This document shows positions 7,771-17,053 of a stretch of 26,664 nucleotides of DNA, piece after piece. The notes under the pieces were generated by a model. That model did no database searches. It saw only the letters and a program-made list of their open reading frames with translations, and was not told the DNA's origin. Made by a program: the position numbers and the translations under genes. Positions within the stretch are counted from its first letter, which is position 1. Each line of letters starts with the position of its first letter. The DNA is from Candidatus Omnitrophota bacterium (GTDB lineage Bacteria; Ratteibacteria; UBA8468; B48-G9; JAFGKM01): positions 1-26,664 of the forward strand of contig JAMWCO010000001.1 in assembly GCA_023818785.1 (NCBI GenBank), read 5' to 3'.

Positions 7771-8879
7771 TTTATATGAATAATCACTTCTTCTATATCT
7801 TTTTGAACACTTATATCTCTACATATTCTTAATAAAATACCAAATGCAATTAAATGAACAATTAAAGATGAACCACCCACACTGAAAAATGGTAAAGTTG
7901 TTCCTTTTGGAGGCAATATGCGAAGAACAACTCCTGCATGGAGTAAAAATTGAACTCCGAATAAAATACTTATTCCAGAAGAAATTACTTTATCAAATCT
8001 ATCCATACATAGTTTTGAAATTTCAAGACCACAAAATAAAATGATAGAAAATAGAATAAGAACTCCAATCGCTCCAACAAATCCAAGTTCTTCTCCAACT
8101 ACTGCATATACAAAATCTTTATGTATTTCAGGAACATATCTTAACTTTCTTATCCCTGCTCCAAGACCTTTCCCAAAAAAGCCCCCAGAACTTATAGAAA
8201 TTATAGACTGCTCTACTTGATAATCTCTTCCAAGAACATCTTTCTTTTTATCAAAAAATCCTTTAATCCTTTCTATTCTGTAAGGAAAAAGTAAGATTAA
8301 ACCAATTATAAGAAGTAAAAGAAAACTTCCAAAGATAAAAATATATCTCATTTTTAATCCACATAAAAATAAAATACTTATAAATACTAAAGTAATAATA
8401 ATAAAAGTTCCTAAATCCTTCTGTAATTGCAAAATACCCATTATTATTAGCCATAAAATTAATGGAATTAAAAGAACTTTAATATTATTTACCTGCCAAT
8501 TCTTCTTTTTTAAAAAACTAGATAAATATATTATAAATGAGAGTTTTAAAAACTCAGATGGTTGAAAAGATATAGGACCTATTCTTGCCCATCTTAATCC
8601 ACCCTGTATAATTGGTAAAAGTGAAAGTAAAAAAGTAAAAACAAATATAATAAATGAGTATTTTTCTAACTTTTTCATATTAAGTCTCTGGATAAGATAA
8701 AAAAATATAAATCCTAAAATAAGATAGATAATATGTTTTTCAAAATAAAAAATTGGATTATTTTTTTCAAGCCCATAAGAAAAACTTGAACTTAAAACAA
8801 ATACAGTTCCAAATAAGATTAGTAAAATCCCAGAAATATAAATATTATAATAAAGTAAAAACTTCTTTTTTGAAAACAT
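7767..8879 (-). CDS. ftsW: SEDS-family peptidoglycan polymerase FtsW
   Basis: A 370-residue polytopic membrane protein of the SEDS glycosyltransferase family, which polymerises lipid II at the septum together with a class B PBP. Diagnostic blocks are RWARIGPISFQPSEFLKL, QKDLGT, GRDYQVEQS, PEIHKDFVYAVVGEELGF (with the conserved Asp that is catalytic in RodA), and LPPKGTTLPFFSVGGSS. Position in the dcw cluster points to FtsW rather than RodA. I chose the ATG at 8879, which has AAGGA upstream and makes a normal N terminus directly before the first helix. A start further upstream at 8942 would overlap murD by 98 bases. Even so, the gene overlaps murD by 35 bases. Its stop overlaps the start of the HAD remnant. 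Confidence 0.93.
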   Translation of the reverse strand: MFSKKKFLLYYNIYISGILLILFGTVFVLSSSFSYGLEKNNPIFYFEKHIIYLILGFIFFYLIQRLNMKKLEKYSFIIFVFTFLLSLLPIIQGGLRWARIGPISFQPSEFLKLSFIIYLSSFLKKKNWQVNNIKVLLIPLILWLIIMGILQLQKDLGTFIIITLVFISILFLCGLKMRYIFIFGSFLLLLIIGLILLFPYRIERIKGFFDKKKDVLGRDYQVEQSIISISSGGFFGKGLGAGIRKLRYVPEIHKDFVYAVVGEELGFVGAIGVLILFSIILFCGLEISKLCMDRFDKVISSGISILFGVQFLLHAGVVLRILPPKGTTLPFFSVGGSSLIVHLIAFGILLRICRDISVQKDIEEVIIHIK

Positions 8880-10200
8880 CTCCTCTTTCCTTATAATTTT
8901 TAAACATATCAAAAGAAGAACATCCTGGAGAAAAAAGAACAATATCTCCTTTCTTGCCTACTTTTTTTGCCAGATATACAGATTCTTTTAAATCTTTAAC
9001 AAATTCCATAGGTATATTTAGTGATTTAAGTTCATTTTTTATTCTTTCTTTTGCTTCTCCAAGTAAAATTATAAACTTAACTTTATTTCTTAAATACCTT
9101 TTCAATTGAGAATAAGGGAAACCTTTATCCTTCCCCCCAAGAATCAAAATTATCCTATTTTCGTCTTCTATACTTAAAACTGAATTTTTAACAGAATGTG
9201 GATTTGTTGATTTAGAATCATTTATAAAGATAATACCATCAATCTCTGCAACTTTTTCCATCCTATGAGGTAATGGTTCAAAATTTTCTAATGTTTTTCT
9301 TATAATATCAGGTTTAATTCCACAAATAACAGAAATTAAAGAAGCAGCCATTATATTTTGAATATTCCCCTTCCCTTTAAGTTTTATATTTCTTGTTTCT
9401 ATCAATATACTGTCGTTTAAGTTTAGAAATATATTGTCATTTTTATAATATGCTCCTTTTAAAATATGTGAAAAACTGAAAAATATTTTTTTACTTTTAA
9501 TCTCCTTTAAAAATCTTTTTGTATAATAGTCATCAAAGTTTAAAATGCTAAAATCATTCTCATTCTGATTTTCAAAAATTCTCTTCTTTGCAGAAATATA
9601 TTCATCCATATTTGAATATCTATCAAGATGGTCATAATCTATATTTAGAAGGCAGGCAATATATGGTTTAAATTCTTTTATCTTTTCAAGTTGGAAACTG
9701 CTTACTTCAAGAATAATCCATGTATTTTCATCAATATTTTCAATTTCACCTATAAAAGTATTTCCTATATTCCCACAAACAACATAATGATAATTTGCAT
9801 TTTTAAATATTTCACCAACTAAAGTTGTTGTTGTTGTTTTACCATTTGTTCCTGTTATTCCTATTATTTTTTTACTTTTTGAAAAACTATATGCAAGTTC
9901 AATTTCACTAATAACAGGGATACCCTTTTCTCTCAGAAATTTTAAAATTTCTATTTTTTCGTCAATACCAGGACTTATAACAACCATATCAACTTTTTTA
10001 AAAAATTCTGGAGAATGATTCCCAATTTCAATTTTAGCACCATTTTTTTTCAATATTTCAATCTTTTCTTTTAAATCCTCATTGCAATTTTTTTCAGAAA
10101 TGTAAACATTAGCACCTTTTTTAAGTAAAAAAATAGCAGTATCAAATCCAGTTATCCCAAGACCAATAATTCCAAATTTTTTATCTTTTATTTCTATCAT
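8845..10200 (-). CDS. murD: UDP-N-acetylmuramoyl-L-alanine--D-glutamate ligase MurD
   Basis: A 451-residue cytoplasmic Mur ligase that adds D-glutamate to UDP-MurNAc-L-Ala using ATP. It has the N-terminal Rossmann-like UDP-binding domain (GLGITG, 13-18), the ATP loop GITGTNGKTTT (114-124), EVSSFQLE, NIDYDHLDRY, and FINDSKSTNPHS in the central domain. The C-terminal domain contains ILGGKDKGF and LFSPGCSSFDMFKNY, which are specific to MurD. The ATG at 10200 overlaps the mraY stop in an ATGA arrangement; an upstream start at 10254 would run far into mraY and is unlikely. The final 35 bases are shared with the beginning of ftsW and contain its ribosome-binding site. Confidence 0.95.
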   Translation of the reverse strand: MIEIKDKKFGIIGLGITGFDTAIFLLKKGANVYISEKNCNEDLKEKIEILKKNGAKIEIGNHSPEFFKKVDMVVISPGIDEKIEILKFLREKGIPVISEIELAYSFSKSKKIIGITGTNGKTTTTTLVGEIFKNANYHYVVCGNIGNTFIGEIENIDENTWIILEVSSFQLEKIKEFKPYIACLLNIDYDHLDRYSNMDEYISAKKRIFENQNENDFSILNFDDYYTKRFLKEIKSKKIFFSFSHILKGAYYKNDNIFLNLNDSILIETRNIKLKGKGNIQNIMAASLISVICGIKPDIIRKTLENFEPLPHRMEKVAEIDGIIFINDSKSTNPHSVKNSVLSIEDENRIILILGGKDKGFPYSQLKRYLRNKVKFIILLGEAKERIKNELKSLNIPMEFVKDLKESVYLAKKVGKKGDIVLFSPGCSSFDMFKNYKERGDVFKKEVFTLL

Positions 10201-11267
10201 CTTATTTTTAAAGTCATAATTGTAAATAAAGCAAGGATTATTCCTACAATCCAAAATCTAATAACAACTTTTGACTCATGAATTCCTTTAAGTTCAAAGT
10301 GATGATGAATAGGAGTCATCAAAAAAATTCTTTTTTTCCTACTTTTAAAGGAAATAACTTGTATTATAACTGATAATGCTTCAACCAGAAATATTCCACC
10401 AACAAAAATTAAAGACAATTCCTGTTTTACTATTATTGCAAGAAGTCCAACAATTCCACCAAGAGGTAAAGAACCAGTATCTCCCATAAAGATTTCTGCA
10501 GGATAACAATTAAACCATAAAAATCCAAGACATGAACCAATCAATCCAGCAGTAAAAACAGTTGCCTCTTCTGCTCCTTTTACAAAAGGAACATTAAGGT
10601 AATTTGCAAATTTTATATTACTTACTATATATGAAATTATTGCATATGCAAGTCCAACAGTTAAAATTAAACCAATAGCAAGACCATCCATACCATCTGT
10701 TAAATTAACAGCATTTGATGTTGCTACTATAATAAAAACTGTAAAAAGAATGAAATATTCACCAAGTGGTATTATAATTTTTTTAAAGAAAGGGAGGTAA
10801 AGACAAGTATTAAAATTTAATTTTTCATTATAAACAAGAACCAAACCAATGATAAATCCAACAATTATTTGTCCAATAATTTTAAAAAGAGGTCTTATTC
10901 CTTTATATGACTGATATTTTAATTTTGTATAATCATCTAAAAAACCAATAAATCCTAAAAATATAGTCAGAAATACAAGTAAAATAATATAAGTATTTCT
11001 AAAATCAGCCCATAAGATAGTAGAAACCAATAAACTCCCAAGGATTAAAAAACCACCCATTGTTGGTGTATTCTCTTTTCTTTCTTCTCTAAAATCAAAC
11101 ATATTAGGATGGCAGAAATTTTTAAGTTTATTTATTATTTTTCTTCCAAATAGAAGAGAAAATATAAGGGAAGTAAATGTTGCAAGACAAGCACGGACTG
11201 TTACATATCTGAATATGTTAAAACCAAACCATAAATCGGTTAAAGAATATAAAAGTTTATATAACAT
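10197..11267 (-). CDS. mraY: Phospho-MurNAc-pentapeptide transferase MraY
   Basis: A 356-residue integral membrane enzyme that joins UDP-MurNAc-pentapeptide to undecaprenyl phosphate, making lipid I. The family motifs are present in order: the Asp-Asp pair at 111-112 (DDYTKLKYQSYKG), NAVNLTDGMDGL (185-196), FMGDTGSL (260-267), and the cytoplasmic TPIHHHFELKG loop near the C terminus. The last provides the histidines of the HHH motif. Length and about ten hydrophobic segments fit the family. The ATG lies 2 bases after the murF stop, and an AAGGAG site inside the end of murF sits 8 bases upstream. The murD start overlaps its stop. Confidence 0.96.
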   Translation of the reverse strand: MLYKLLYSLTDLWFGFNIFRYVTVRACLATFTSLIFSLLFGRKIINKLKNFCHPNMFDFREERKENTPTMGGFLILGSLLVSTILWADFRNTYIILLVFLTIFLGFIGFLDDYTKLKYQSYKGIRPLFKIIGQIIVGFIIGLVLVYNEKLNFNTCLYLPFFKKIIIPLGEYFILFTVFIIVATSNAVNLTDGMDGLAIGLILTVGLAYAIISYIVSNIKFANYLNVPFVKGAEEATVFTAGLIGSCLGFLWFNCYPAEIFMGDTGSLPLGGIVGLLAIIVKQELSLIFVGGIFLVEALSVIIQVISFKSRKKRIFLMTPIHHHFELKGIHESKVVIRFWIVGIILALFTIMTLKIR

Positions 11268-11269
11268 AA

Positions 11270-12607
11270 TTACATCTCCTTTTTAAGAAATTCTACTATC
11301 TGTTCCATTTTGACAATTCTTGAACCTTTTATCAATATCGCATCTTCTTTTCTTATTTTATTTTTTAAGTATTTTTTTAATTTTTCAATTTCAAAAAAAT
11401 GTTTTCCTTTTTTAGATATCTCTGATATTATTTTACTTTTATTTCCATAAGTAAAAACCATATCAATTTTTAAATTTTTAAGCAACTTACCTATATAATA
11501 ATGATAGAAATTAGTAAATTTCCCAAGTTCAGCCATATCTCCTAAAATAGCAATCTTTCTTTTAAAATTTTTTCTTTCAAAACATAAAAGAGAATTTTTT
11601 AATGAATTAGGATTTGAATTGTAACTCTCATCAATTATAAATATATTATTTTTTATAAATTCCCCCCTTCCTGTGAGAGGTTTAATTTTTAAAAAAACAT
11701 CTTCAACAAAATTTTTTGGTATATCAAATTTTTTAGCAAAAGCAATACCAAAAAGTCCAGAATAAATAAAAGATGTATTCCAGAAATTCATTTTATATTT
11801 TTCCCCATTCTCTTCAAAAACAAAAAAATCAAATCCTTCTTCAAGAATTTTACCTTGTATATCACTCTTTTTTTTAACACCTACAGAAATTAAATTTTTA
11901 TTATTTATTTTTCTTTTTAAGTATTCAAAAAAATCACTATCCTTATTCAAAAAAATAATTTTCTCACAAATTAAATTTTTAAAAATCTCTGATTTTGCAT
12001 CTGCTATATCTTTTCTCTTTTTAAAAAAACCAATATGTGCTACTCCTATATTTGTTATAACACAAAAATTTGGTCTTGATATTTTGCTTAAATAATCAAT
12101 CTCTCCCTTTTTATTCATTCCCATTTCAAATATACCAAACTCTGTTTTATTATCTGCATTTAATATTGACAATGGAAGACCTATTTGATTGTTAAAATTA
12201 CCAATTGTTCCTATCGTTTTGAACTTCACTGAAAGAATATCTATTATTATCTCTTTTGTAGTCGTTTTTCCATCACTCCCTGTTATCCCAACTACCTTCA
12301 TATTCAACTTTTGCCTATATTTTTTGCTTATCTCACCAAGTGCAGAGAGTGTATCTTCAACCCTTATTAGAAGATTGAAATTATCTGGATATTTATAAGA
12401 AACAATACAACAACTTGCTCCCTTTTTAAATGCTTCTTTTACAAAACTATGACCATCAAACTTTTCTCCTTTTAATGCTATAAATAATTCACCTTTTTTT
12501 AAAGTCCTTGTATCTGTTGATATACCTTCAATATAAAAATCTATATATTTTTTATTTACTTCCCCTTTACACCAAGATATAATTTCACTCAATTTTATTT
12601 TTTCCAT
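11270..12607 (-). CDS. murF: UDP-N-acetylmuramoyl-tripeptide--D-alanyl-D-alanine ligase MurF
   Basis: A 445-residue Mur ligase that adds D-Ala-D-Ala to the UDP-MurNAc-tripeptide. It shows the N-terminal STDTRTLKKGELFIALKG block, the ATP loop GITGSDGKTTTKE (107-119, with the Ser-x-Gly-Lys form usual in MurF), EMGMNKKGEI, the IGVAHIG region, and the central DESYNSNPNSLKNSL motif. The C-terminal domain carries AILGDMAELG. All catalytic landmarks seem intact. The ATG is 2 bases after the murE stop (TAA AA ATG), so translation is probably coupled. No independent promoter is apparent. Confidence 0.95.
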   Translation of the reverse strand: MEKIKLSEIISWCKGEVNKKYIDFYIEGISTDTRTLKKGELFIALKGEKFDGHSFVKEAFKKGASCCIVSYKYPDNFNLLIRVEDTLSALGEISKKYRQKLNMKVVGITGSDGKTTTKEIIIDILSVKFKTIGTIGNFNNQIGLPLSILNADNKTEFGIFEMGMNKKGEIDYLSKISRPNFCVITNIGVAHIGFFKKRKDIADAKSEIFKNLICEKIIFLNKDSDFFEYLKRKINNKNLISVGVKKKSDIQGKILEEGFDFFVFEENGEKYKMNFWNTSFIYSGLFGIAFAKKFDIPKNFVEDVFLKIKPLTGRGEFIKNNIFIIDESYNSNPNSLKNSLLCFERKNFKRKIAILGDMAELGKFTNFYHYYIGKLLKNLKIDMVFTYGNKSKIISEISKKGKHFFEIEKLKKYLKNKIRKEDAILIKGSRIVKMEQIVEFLKKEM

Positions 12608-12609
12608 TT

Positions 12610-14127
12610 TTAAAAAAGTATTTCCTGTTTTTTCTTTTTTAGTATTTCCCTTATTGCCTTTCTTGCTTCTTCTCTATCATCAAATGGTATTGTAACATCT
12701 TTCAATATCTGAAATGCTTCATGTCCTTTCCCTGCAATTACAACACAATCATTCTCTTTTGCCATTGAAATACCTTCATAAATTGCCTGTCTTCTATCTG
12801 GAATTTTTGTATATTTTCTTTTTAAATAGAATGGTATCCCACTTTCAATATCTTTTATTATTTTAAGAGGGTCTTCACTTCTTGGATTATCAGATGTAAT
12901 AATTACATAATCTGCCATTTTAACAGATATTTTCCCCATTAAAGGTCTTTTACTTTTATCTCTATCTCCTCCGCAACCAAAAATAAGAATTATCCTCCTT
13001 GGATTTAAACTTTTTACAGAAAGTAATAAATTCTGTAATGCATGATGAGTATGGGCATAATCAACAATTACTGAAAATTGCTGCCCTTCATTAATAAATT
13101 CAAATCTACCTGGTACATTTTCAATTTTTAAAATAGCATTTTTTACTTTATCAAAAGGTAATTTATAAAGATATGCAAAACTTATTCCTGCAAGTAAATT
13201 ATATACATTCCCAAGTCCACTAATTTTACTTTCAAAATATAGTTTTTCTTTTTCAATTTCAACTTTAACATAATTACCTTCTTTACTTATCCTCCAGTCA
13301 ACAAGTTTAATTTTTGAGTTTTTATTTTTTCCATAAGTTATCCATGGTATTTTCTCTCTTTCGCATGTCTTTATAAAAGTTTTTGAGAATTTTGAATCAA
13401 GGTTAATTATCGCATATTTTTCTTTCTTTTCACTCTCCTTTAAATATTTCTTAAAGAGAAGCAATTTTGTCTGAAGATAATTTTTAAATGTTTTGTGATA
13501 ATCAAGATGCTCATGAGAAGCAATATTTGTAAAAATTCCAACATTAAAATCTATTCCCTCTATTCTTCTCTGATCAATTCCATGCGAAGAGACCTCCATA
13601 ACTACCCATTTACAATTATCCTTTAACATATCTGAAAACATCTCAATTAAATCAAGGGATTCTGGTGTTGTATTTGTAGATATTATTCTTCTTTCACCAA
13701 TCTCATAAAATATTGTTCCAATTAATCCTGATTTTATTCCATTTTCTTTAAGAATTTCCTTAATTATAAAACTTGTTGTTGTTTTACCATTTGTTCCTGT
13801 TATCCCAACTACATTTAACTTTTTTGAAGGAAATTCAAAATAGATATTAGCAATTTCACTTAATGTTTCTTTTGTGTCTTCTACAATAATTTCTGTAACA
13901 TGTGCTGGAACAATTGAAGGTCTTTTACTTACAATTATACATTTTGCACCTCTTTCTATTGCATCATTGATAAAATTATGTCCATCCTGTTTTGTCCCTT
14001 TAATTGCAACAAAAATATAATTTTCTTTAACTTTTCTTGAATCGTAAGCAATACCTTCTATATCATAATTATTCAAATTAGAAACTTTTTTCTTTTTTAT
14101 ATCTTTAATTATCTCTTTTAGTTTCAT
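12610..14127 (-). CDS. murE: UDP-MurNAc-L-Ala-D-Glu--meso-diaminopimelate ligase MurE
   Basis: A 505-residue Mur ligase. Landmarks are YDSRKVKENYIFVAIKG near the N terminus, the ATP loop GITGTNGKTTT (109-119), STNTTPESL, EVSSHGID, and K221, the likely carbamylated lysine in YLQTKLLLF. It also has FGCGGDRDKSKRP and SDNPRSEDP. The DNPR motif (413-416) is the recognised signature for meso-diaminopimelate, so this wall contains DAP. One oddity is DYAHTHHAL where most MurE proteins have DYAHTPDAL. Start choice is uncertain: ATG at 14127 gives the usual MKLKEII start, ATG at 14133 or TTG at 14139 are possible, and none has a clear ribosome-binding site. The start overlaps the end of ftsI by 23 bases. 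Confidence 0.95.
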   Translation of the reverse strand: MKLKEIIKDIKKKKVSNLNNYDIEGIAYDSRKVKENYIFVAIKGTKQDGHNFINDAIERGAKCIIVSKRPSIVPAHVTEIIVEDTKETLSEIANIYFEFPSKKLNVVGITGTNGKTTTSFIIKEILKENGIKSGLIGTIFYEIGERRIISTNTTPESLDLIEMFSDMLKDNCKWVVMEVSSHGIDQRRIEGIDFNVGIFTNIASHEHLDYHKTFKNYLQTKLLLFKKYLKESEKKEKYAIINLDSKFSKTFIKTCEREKIPWITYGKNKNSKIKLVDWRISKEGNYVKVEIEKEKLYFESKISGLGNVYNLLAGISFAYLYKLPFDKVKNAILKIENVPGRFEFINEGQQFSVIVDYAHTHHALQNLLLSVKSLNPRRIILIFGCGGDRDKSKRPLMGKISVKMADYVIITSDNPRSEDPLKIIKDIESGIPFYLKRKYTKIPDRRQAIYEGISMAKENDCVVIAGKGHEAFQILKDVTIPFDDREEARKAIREILKKKKQEILF

Positions 14128-15886
14128 TTTCATAAGCAATTTTTACATCTACTTCAGGAGGTATTTGATAATAATTTATTATTCTAATAAGTATATTTCT
14201 AAAAAGAGGAGCAGCAACAACACCTCCATAATATGCACCAGAAGGTTCGTCAATATTTACTGAAATTGCAATATTCTTTTTATAACTCAATAAAAATCCA
14301 ACAAATGAAGATACATATTTCCCTTTTACATAAGTACCACCAATAGATTTTTGAGCAGTTCCAGTTTTACCATATATCCTATATCCTTCAATACCAGCAG
14401 ATGGTGCTGTTCCTTCAGGTCCAACTACTCTTTTTAAAATATCTCTCATTATAGAAATTGTATTATGAGAGAAAATAACTTCTTTTTCATTTTTATAATT
14501 TTTTATTTCAATCGGCTCTTTACCTCTTATCTCCTTTATAACATGTGGTTTTACAAGATAACCCCCATTAGCAAAAACAGAAATTGCTCTTATACTGTGA
14601 ATAGAATTTATACCTACTTCCTGACCTATAGGAATTGCTGTTATTGAATAAGGACTCCATTTTTCTAATCGTCTAAAAATGCCTGCTGTTTCTCCTGGTA
14701 AGTCAATTCCTGTCTTTTCTCCAAAATAAAATTTTTTACAATACTGATATAATTTTTCTTCACCAAGAGCCATTGCTATCTTTACAGTCCCTATATTACT
14801 TGATTTTTCTACCACTTCAGCAAATGTTAAAAGACCATAAGGATGAACATCATGTAAGTAATGATTTCTTACAAACCATTTTCCATTTTCACACATTATA
14901 ACTGATGATGGAGTAAAAAGATTTTCTTCAATTGCAGAAGCAGCAGTAACAATCTTAAATATAGAACCTGGTTCAAAAAGGTCGGTTACACATTTATTTC
15001 TTATGATTGAAAAATCTATTTGAGAATCCCTCTCATTAGGATTATAATTTGGATAATTGGCAAGTGCAAGTATTTCTCCATTTTCAGGGTCCATAACAAC
15101 AACAGATATATTTTTAGGATTAAACTTTTGGTCCCATTTTTTTATTTCCTCTTCAACAATAAATTGAATATTTGAATCAATTGTTAAAACAATATCTTGA
15201 CCTTTTTCCTCTTTTATTAATACTTTTTTTATAGAAGGTATTAAGTTGCCAAGCCCATCTTTCAAAACTAAATATAAGCCATCTTTACCTTTTAAAAATG
15301 AATTATAAAAATATTCAACACCTTCTTGTCCATTCCTTTCTATATCAGTATAACCAAGAATATGGCAAGCATGACTCTCATAAGGATAAACTCTTTTATA
15401 TCCTTTCTCATAATAAATACCTTTTATTTTTAAATCTTTAATTTTTTTATATTCTTCAAAACTGACATTTCTTTTAATTAGAGAATAAGATTGGTTCATT
15501 TTTTCTTCTATTTGCTTTTTTTCTATATTAAGTATTTCTGATAAATAATTTTTAAACTCTTGTAGATAATAAGGATTTTCTTTTTGTAGGTACTTTATCA
15601 TCCATGTATCAAAATAAAGGTTACAAGAAGGTATATCAAAAGCAAGTAGTTTACCATTCCTATCAAAAATTTTTCCTCTTTCAGCAGGAACTTTTATTTT
15701 ACTATATCCTGTTTTCCATCCTATCTTTACATATTGAAATTGATTTATTATTTGTAAATAAAAAAGGCGTGAAAATATAATAAAGAAAATAATAAAAAAA
15801 ATAAATTTTGTATATTTTAATCTTATCTCAAAAATATTACTTTGTTCCTGCTTCAAGAACTTCGGTCTCTTTAATACTCTTTTCAT
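14105..15886 (-). CDS. ftsI: Class B penicillin-binding protein, FtsI/PBP3 (septal transpeptidase)
   Basis: A 593-residue bitopic protein: a short cytoplasmic tail, one membrane helix (about 26-47), the class B pedestal beginning RGKIFDRNGKLLA (70-82), and a C-terminal transpeptidase domain. The three active-site motifs are intact: SIFK (308-311, catalytic S308), SSN (362-364), and KTGT (507-510). No PASTA domains follow, unlike Gram-positive PBP2x proteins. It cross-links septal peptidoglycan as partner of FtsW. The ATG at 15886 is supported by an AAGGA site 7 bases upstream. This forces a 50-base overlap with ftsL, and that site lies within ftsL codons. Its 3' end overlaps murE. Confidence 0.95.
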   Translation of the reverse strand: MKRVLKRPKFLKQEQSNIFEIRLKYTKFIFFIIFFIIFSRLFYLQIINQFQYVKIGWKTGYSKIKVPAERGKIFDRNGKLLAFDIPSCNLYFDTWMIKYLQKENPYYLQEFKNYLSEILNIEKKQIEEKMNQSYSLIKRNVSFEEYKKIKDLKIKGIYYEKGYKRVYPYESHACHILGYTDIERNGQEGVEYFYNSFLKGKDGLYLVLKDGLGNLIPSIKKVLIKEEKGQDIVLTIDSNIQFIVEEEIKKWDQKFNPKNISVVVMDPENGEILALANYPNYNPNERDSQIDFSIIRNKCVTDLFEPGSIFKIVTAASAIEENLFTPSSVIMCENGKWFVRNHYLHDVHPYGLLTFAEVVEKSSNIGTVKIAMALGEEKLYQYCKKFYFGEKTGIDLPGETAGIFRRLEKWSPYSITAIPIGQEVGINSIHSIRAISVFANGGYLVKPHVIKEIRGKEPIEIKNYKNEKEVIFSHNTISIMRDILKRVVGPEGTAPSAGIEGYRIYGKTGTAQKSIGGTYVKGKYVSSFVGFLLSYKKNIAISVNIDEPSGAYYGGVVAAPLFRNILIRIINYYQIPPEVDVKIAYENETKRDN

Positions 15887-16166
15887 CCTCTTTCCTTATT
15901 TCTATAAAATTCCAATTTTGAGGAATACAAAGTTCAATATTTTTCTCTTTTGCTATCTTTTTTAAATTTTCAGGTGTAATAAGTTTAATAAATTCAAGAT
16001 TATAACTTTTATTCAGCATATTTAACATTTCATATTCTTCTTTCAATTTTTCAGTCTTATAACCAATATATAGAATCTTTAAATATAAAAGTACATAAAT
16101 AATAAGATAACAACCAGTTATAGAAATAAAGAAAAAGTTCCTCAATTTTGCTTTATTTTTTCTCAT
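15837..16166 (-). CDS. ftsL: FtsL-like cell division protein
   Basis: A 109-residue bitopic protein: a basic cytoplasmic tail (RKNKAKLRN), one membrane helix (about 10-33), then a charged region with spaced Leu, Met and Ile residues that could form a short coiled coil (about 35-60). It has no conserved catalytic residue. FtsL is poorly conserved in sequence, so the call rests on topology, size and its place between rsmH and ftsI, the classic FtsL position. FtsL scaffolds FtsB/FtsQ and helps activate FtsW-FtsI at the septum. The ATG overlaps the rsmH stop (ATGA), and the 3' end overlaps ftsI by 50 bases. Confidence 0.75.
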   Translation of the reverse strand: MRKNKAKLRNFFFISITGCYLIIYVLLYLKILYIGYKTEKLKEEYEMLNMLNKSYNLEFIKLITPENLKKIAKEKNIELCIPQNWNFIEIRKEDEKSIKETEVLEAGTK

Positions 16167-17053
16167 TTTCTTTCTCCAACCCTTAATTTTGCACTTCTAC
16201 TTAAAGGATTCTCTTTTATTTCTTCTATTGTAGGAGTAATTGGTTTTTTTGTAAGAACTCTAATCTCTTCTCTTTCTTTGAAAAATTTCTTAACAATCCT
16301 ATCTTCGAGTGAATTAAAACTTATAACAAGGATTCTTCCTTCTTTTTTAATAAAATTTAATGATTTTTCAAGACCTTTTTTCAGACAATTAAGTTCATCA
16401 TTAACTGCAATTCTCAATGCAAGAAAAAATCTTGTTGCAGGATGTATTTTTTTCCTTTCTCTAAAATTATCAGATATAAAATCAGCAAATTCTTTTGTGG
16501 TCTCAAACTTTTTCTTTTTTCTCCTTTCTATAATTTTATCAACTATTTTCTCACAATTTTTAATCTCTCCATAATTTTTAAATATATAAATCAAATCATT
16601 CCTATGCCAAGAATTTAAAATATCATATGCCTTTAAATTTGAATTTCTATCATATCTCATATCAAGATAACCATCTATCTGAAAACTGAAACCCCTTTCA
16701 CCATCTTTTATATGTAATTTTGAAAAACCTAAATCAAAAAGAAGACCATCAATCTCTTTTATATCTTCTTTTTTTAAAATTTCTTCTAAGTTTTCAAAAC
16801 CACCTTTAATTAACTTAAAATTTCTAAAATACTTTAAATTTTCTCTCGCAATCTCTATCATCTTTTCATCTTTATCAATGCATATCAAAAATATATTTTT
16901 CCCAGAAGAAAGTAAATACTTACTATGTCCACCAGTTCCTGTTGTACAATCTACATATATTCCATTTTCTTTTAAATTTATCCATTTCAATACTTCATCT
17001 TTTAAAACTGGAAAATGTTCTTCATTCAAGAATTTTTTCTGAGATTTCTCCAT
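16163..17053 (-). CDS. rsmH: 16S rRNA (cytosine(1402)-N4)-methyltransferase RsmH
   Basis: A 296-residue SAM-dependent methyltransferase (formerly MraW) that modifies C1402 in the decoding centre of 16S rRNA. It shows FPVLKDEVL (14-22), the SAM-binding VDCTTGTGGHSKYLL (34-48), ICIDKDE (57-63), and GLLFDLGFSKLHIKDGERGF (103-122, where many homologues have DLGVSS), followed by DGYLDMRYD. The insert domain and the C-terminal ISFNSLEDRIVKKFFK block are also present. The listed ATG overlaps mraZ by 32 bases and lacks a clear ribosome-binding site; a TTG at codon 8 is an alternative. It follows mraZ as in most bacteria. Confidence 0.95.
   Translation of the reverse strand: MEKSQKKFLNEEHFPVLKDEVLKWINLKENGIYVDCTTGTGGHSKYLLSSGKNIFLICIDKDEKMIEIARENLKYFRNFKLIKGGFENLEEILKKEDIKEIDGLLFDLGFSKLHIKDGERGFSFQIDGYLDMRYDRNSNLKAYDILNSWHRNDLIYIFKNYGEIKNCEKIVDKIIERRKKKKFETTKEFADFISDNFRERKKIHPATRFFLALRIAVNDELNCLKKGLEKSLNFIKKEGRILVISFNSLEDRIVKKFFKEREEIRVLTKKPITPTIEEIKENPLSRSAKLRVGERK

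Noticed and set aside
8880..8942. Longer N terminus for ftsW
   Set aside because: It would overlap murD by 98 bases and adds a non-family hydrophobic stretch; the ATG at 8879 has an AAGGA site.
10201..10254. Longer N terminus for murD
   Set aside because: It is out-of-frame reading of the mraY end; the ATGA junction at 10197-10200 is the natural start.
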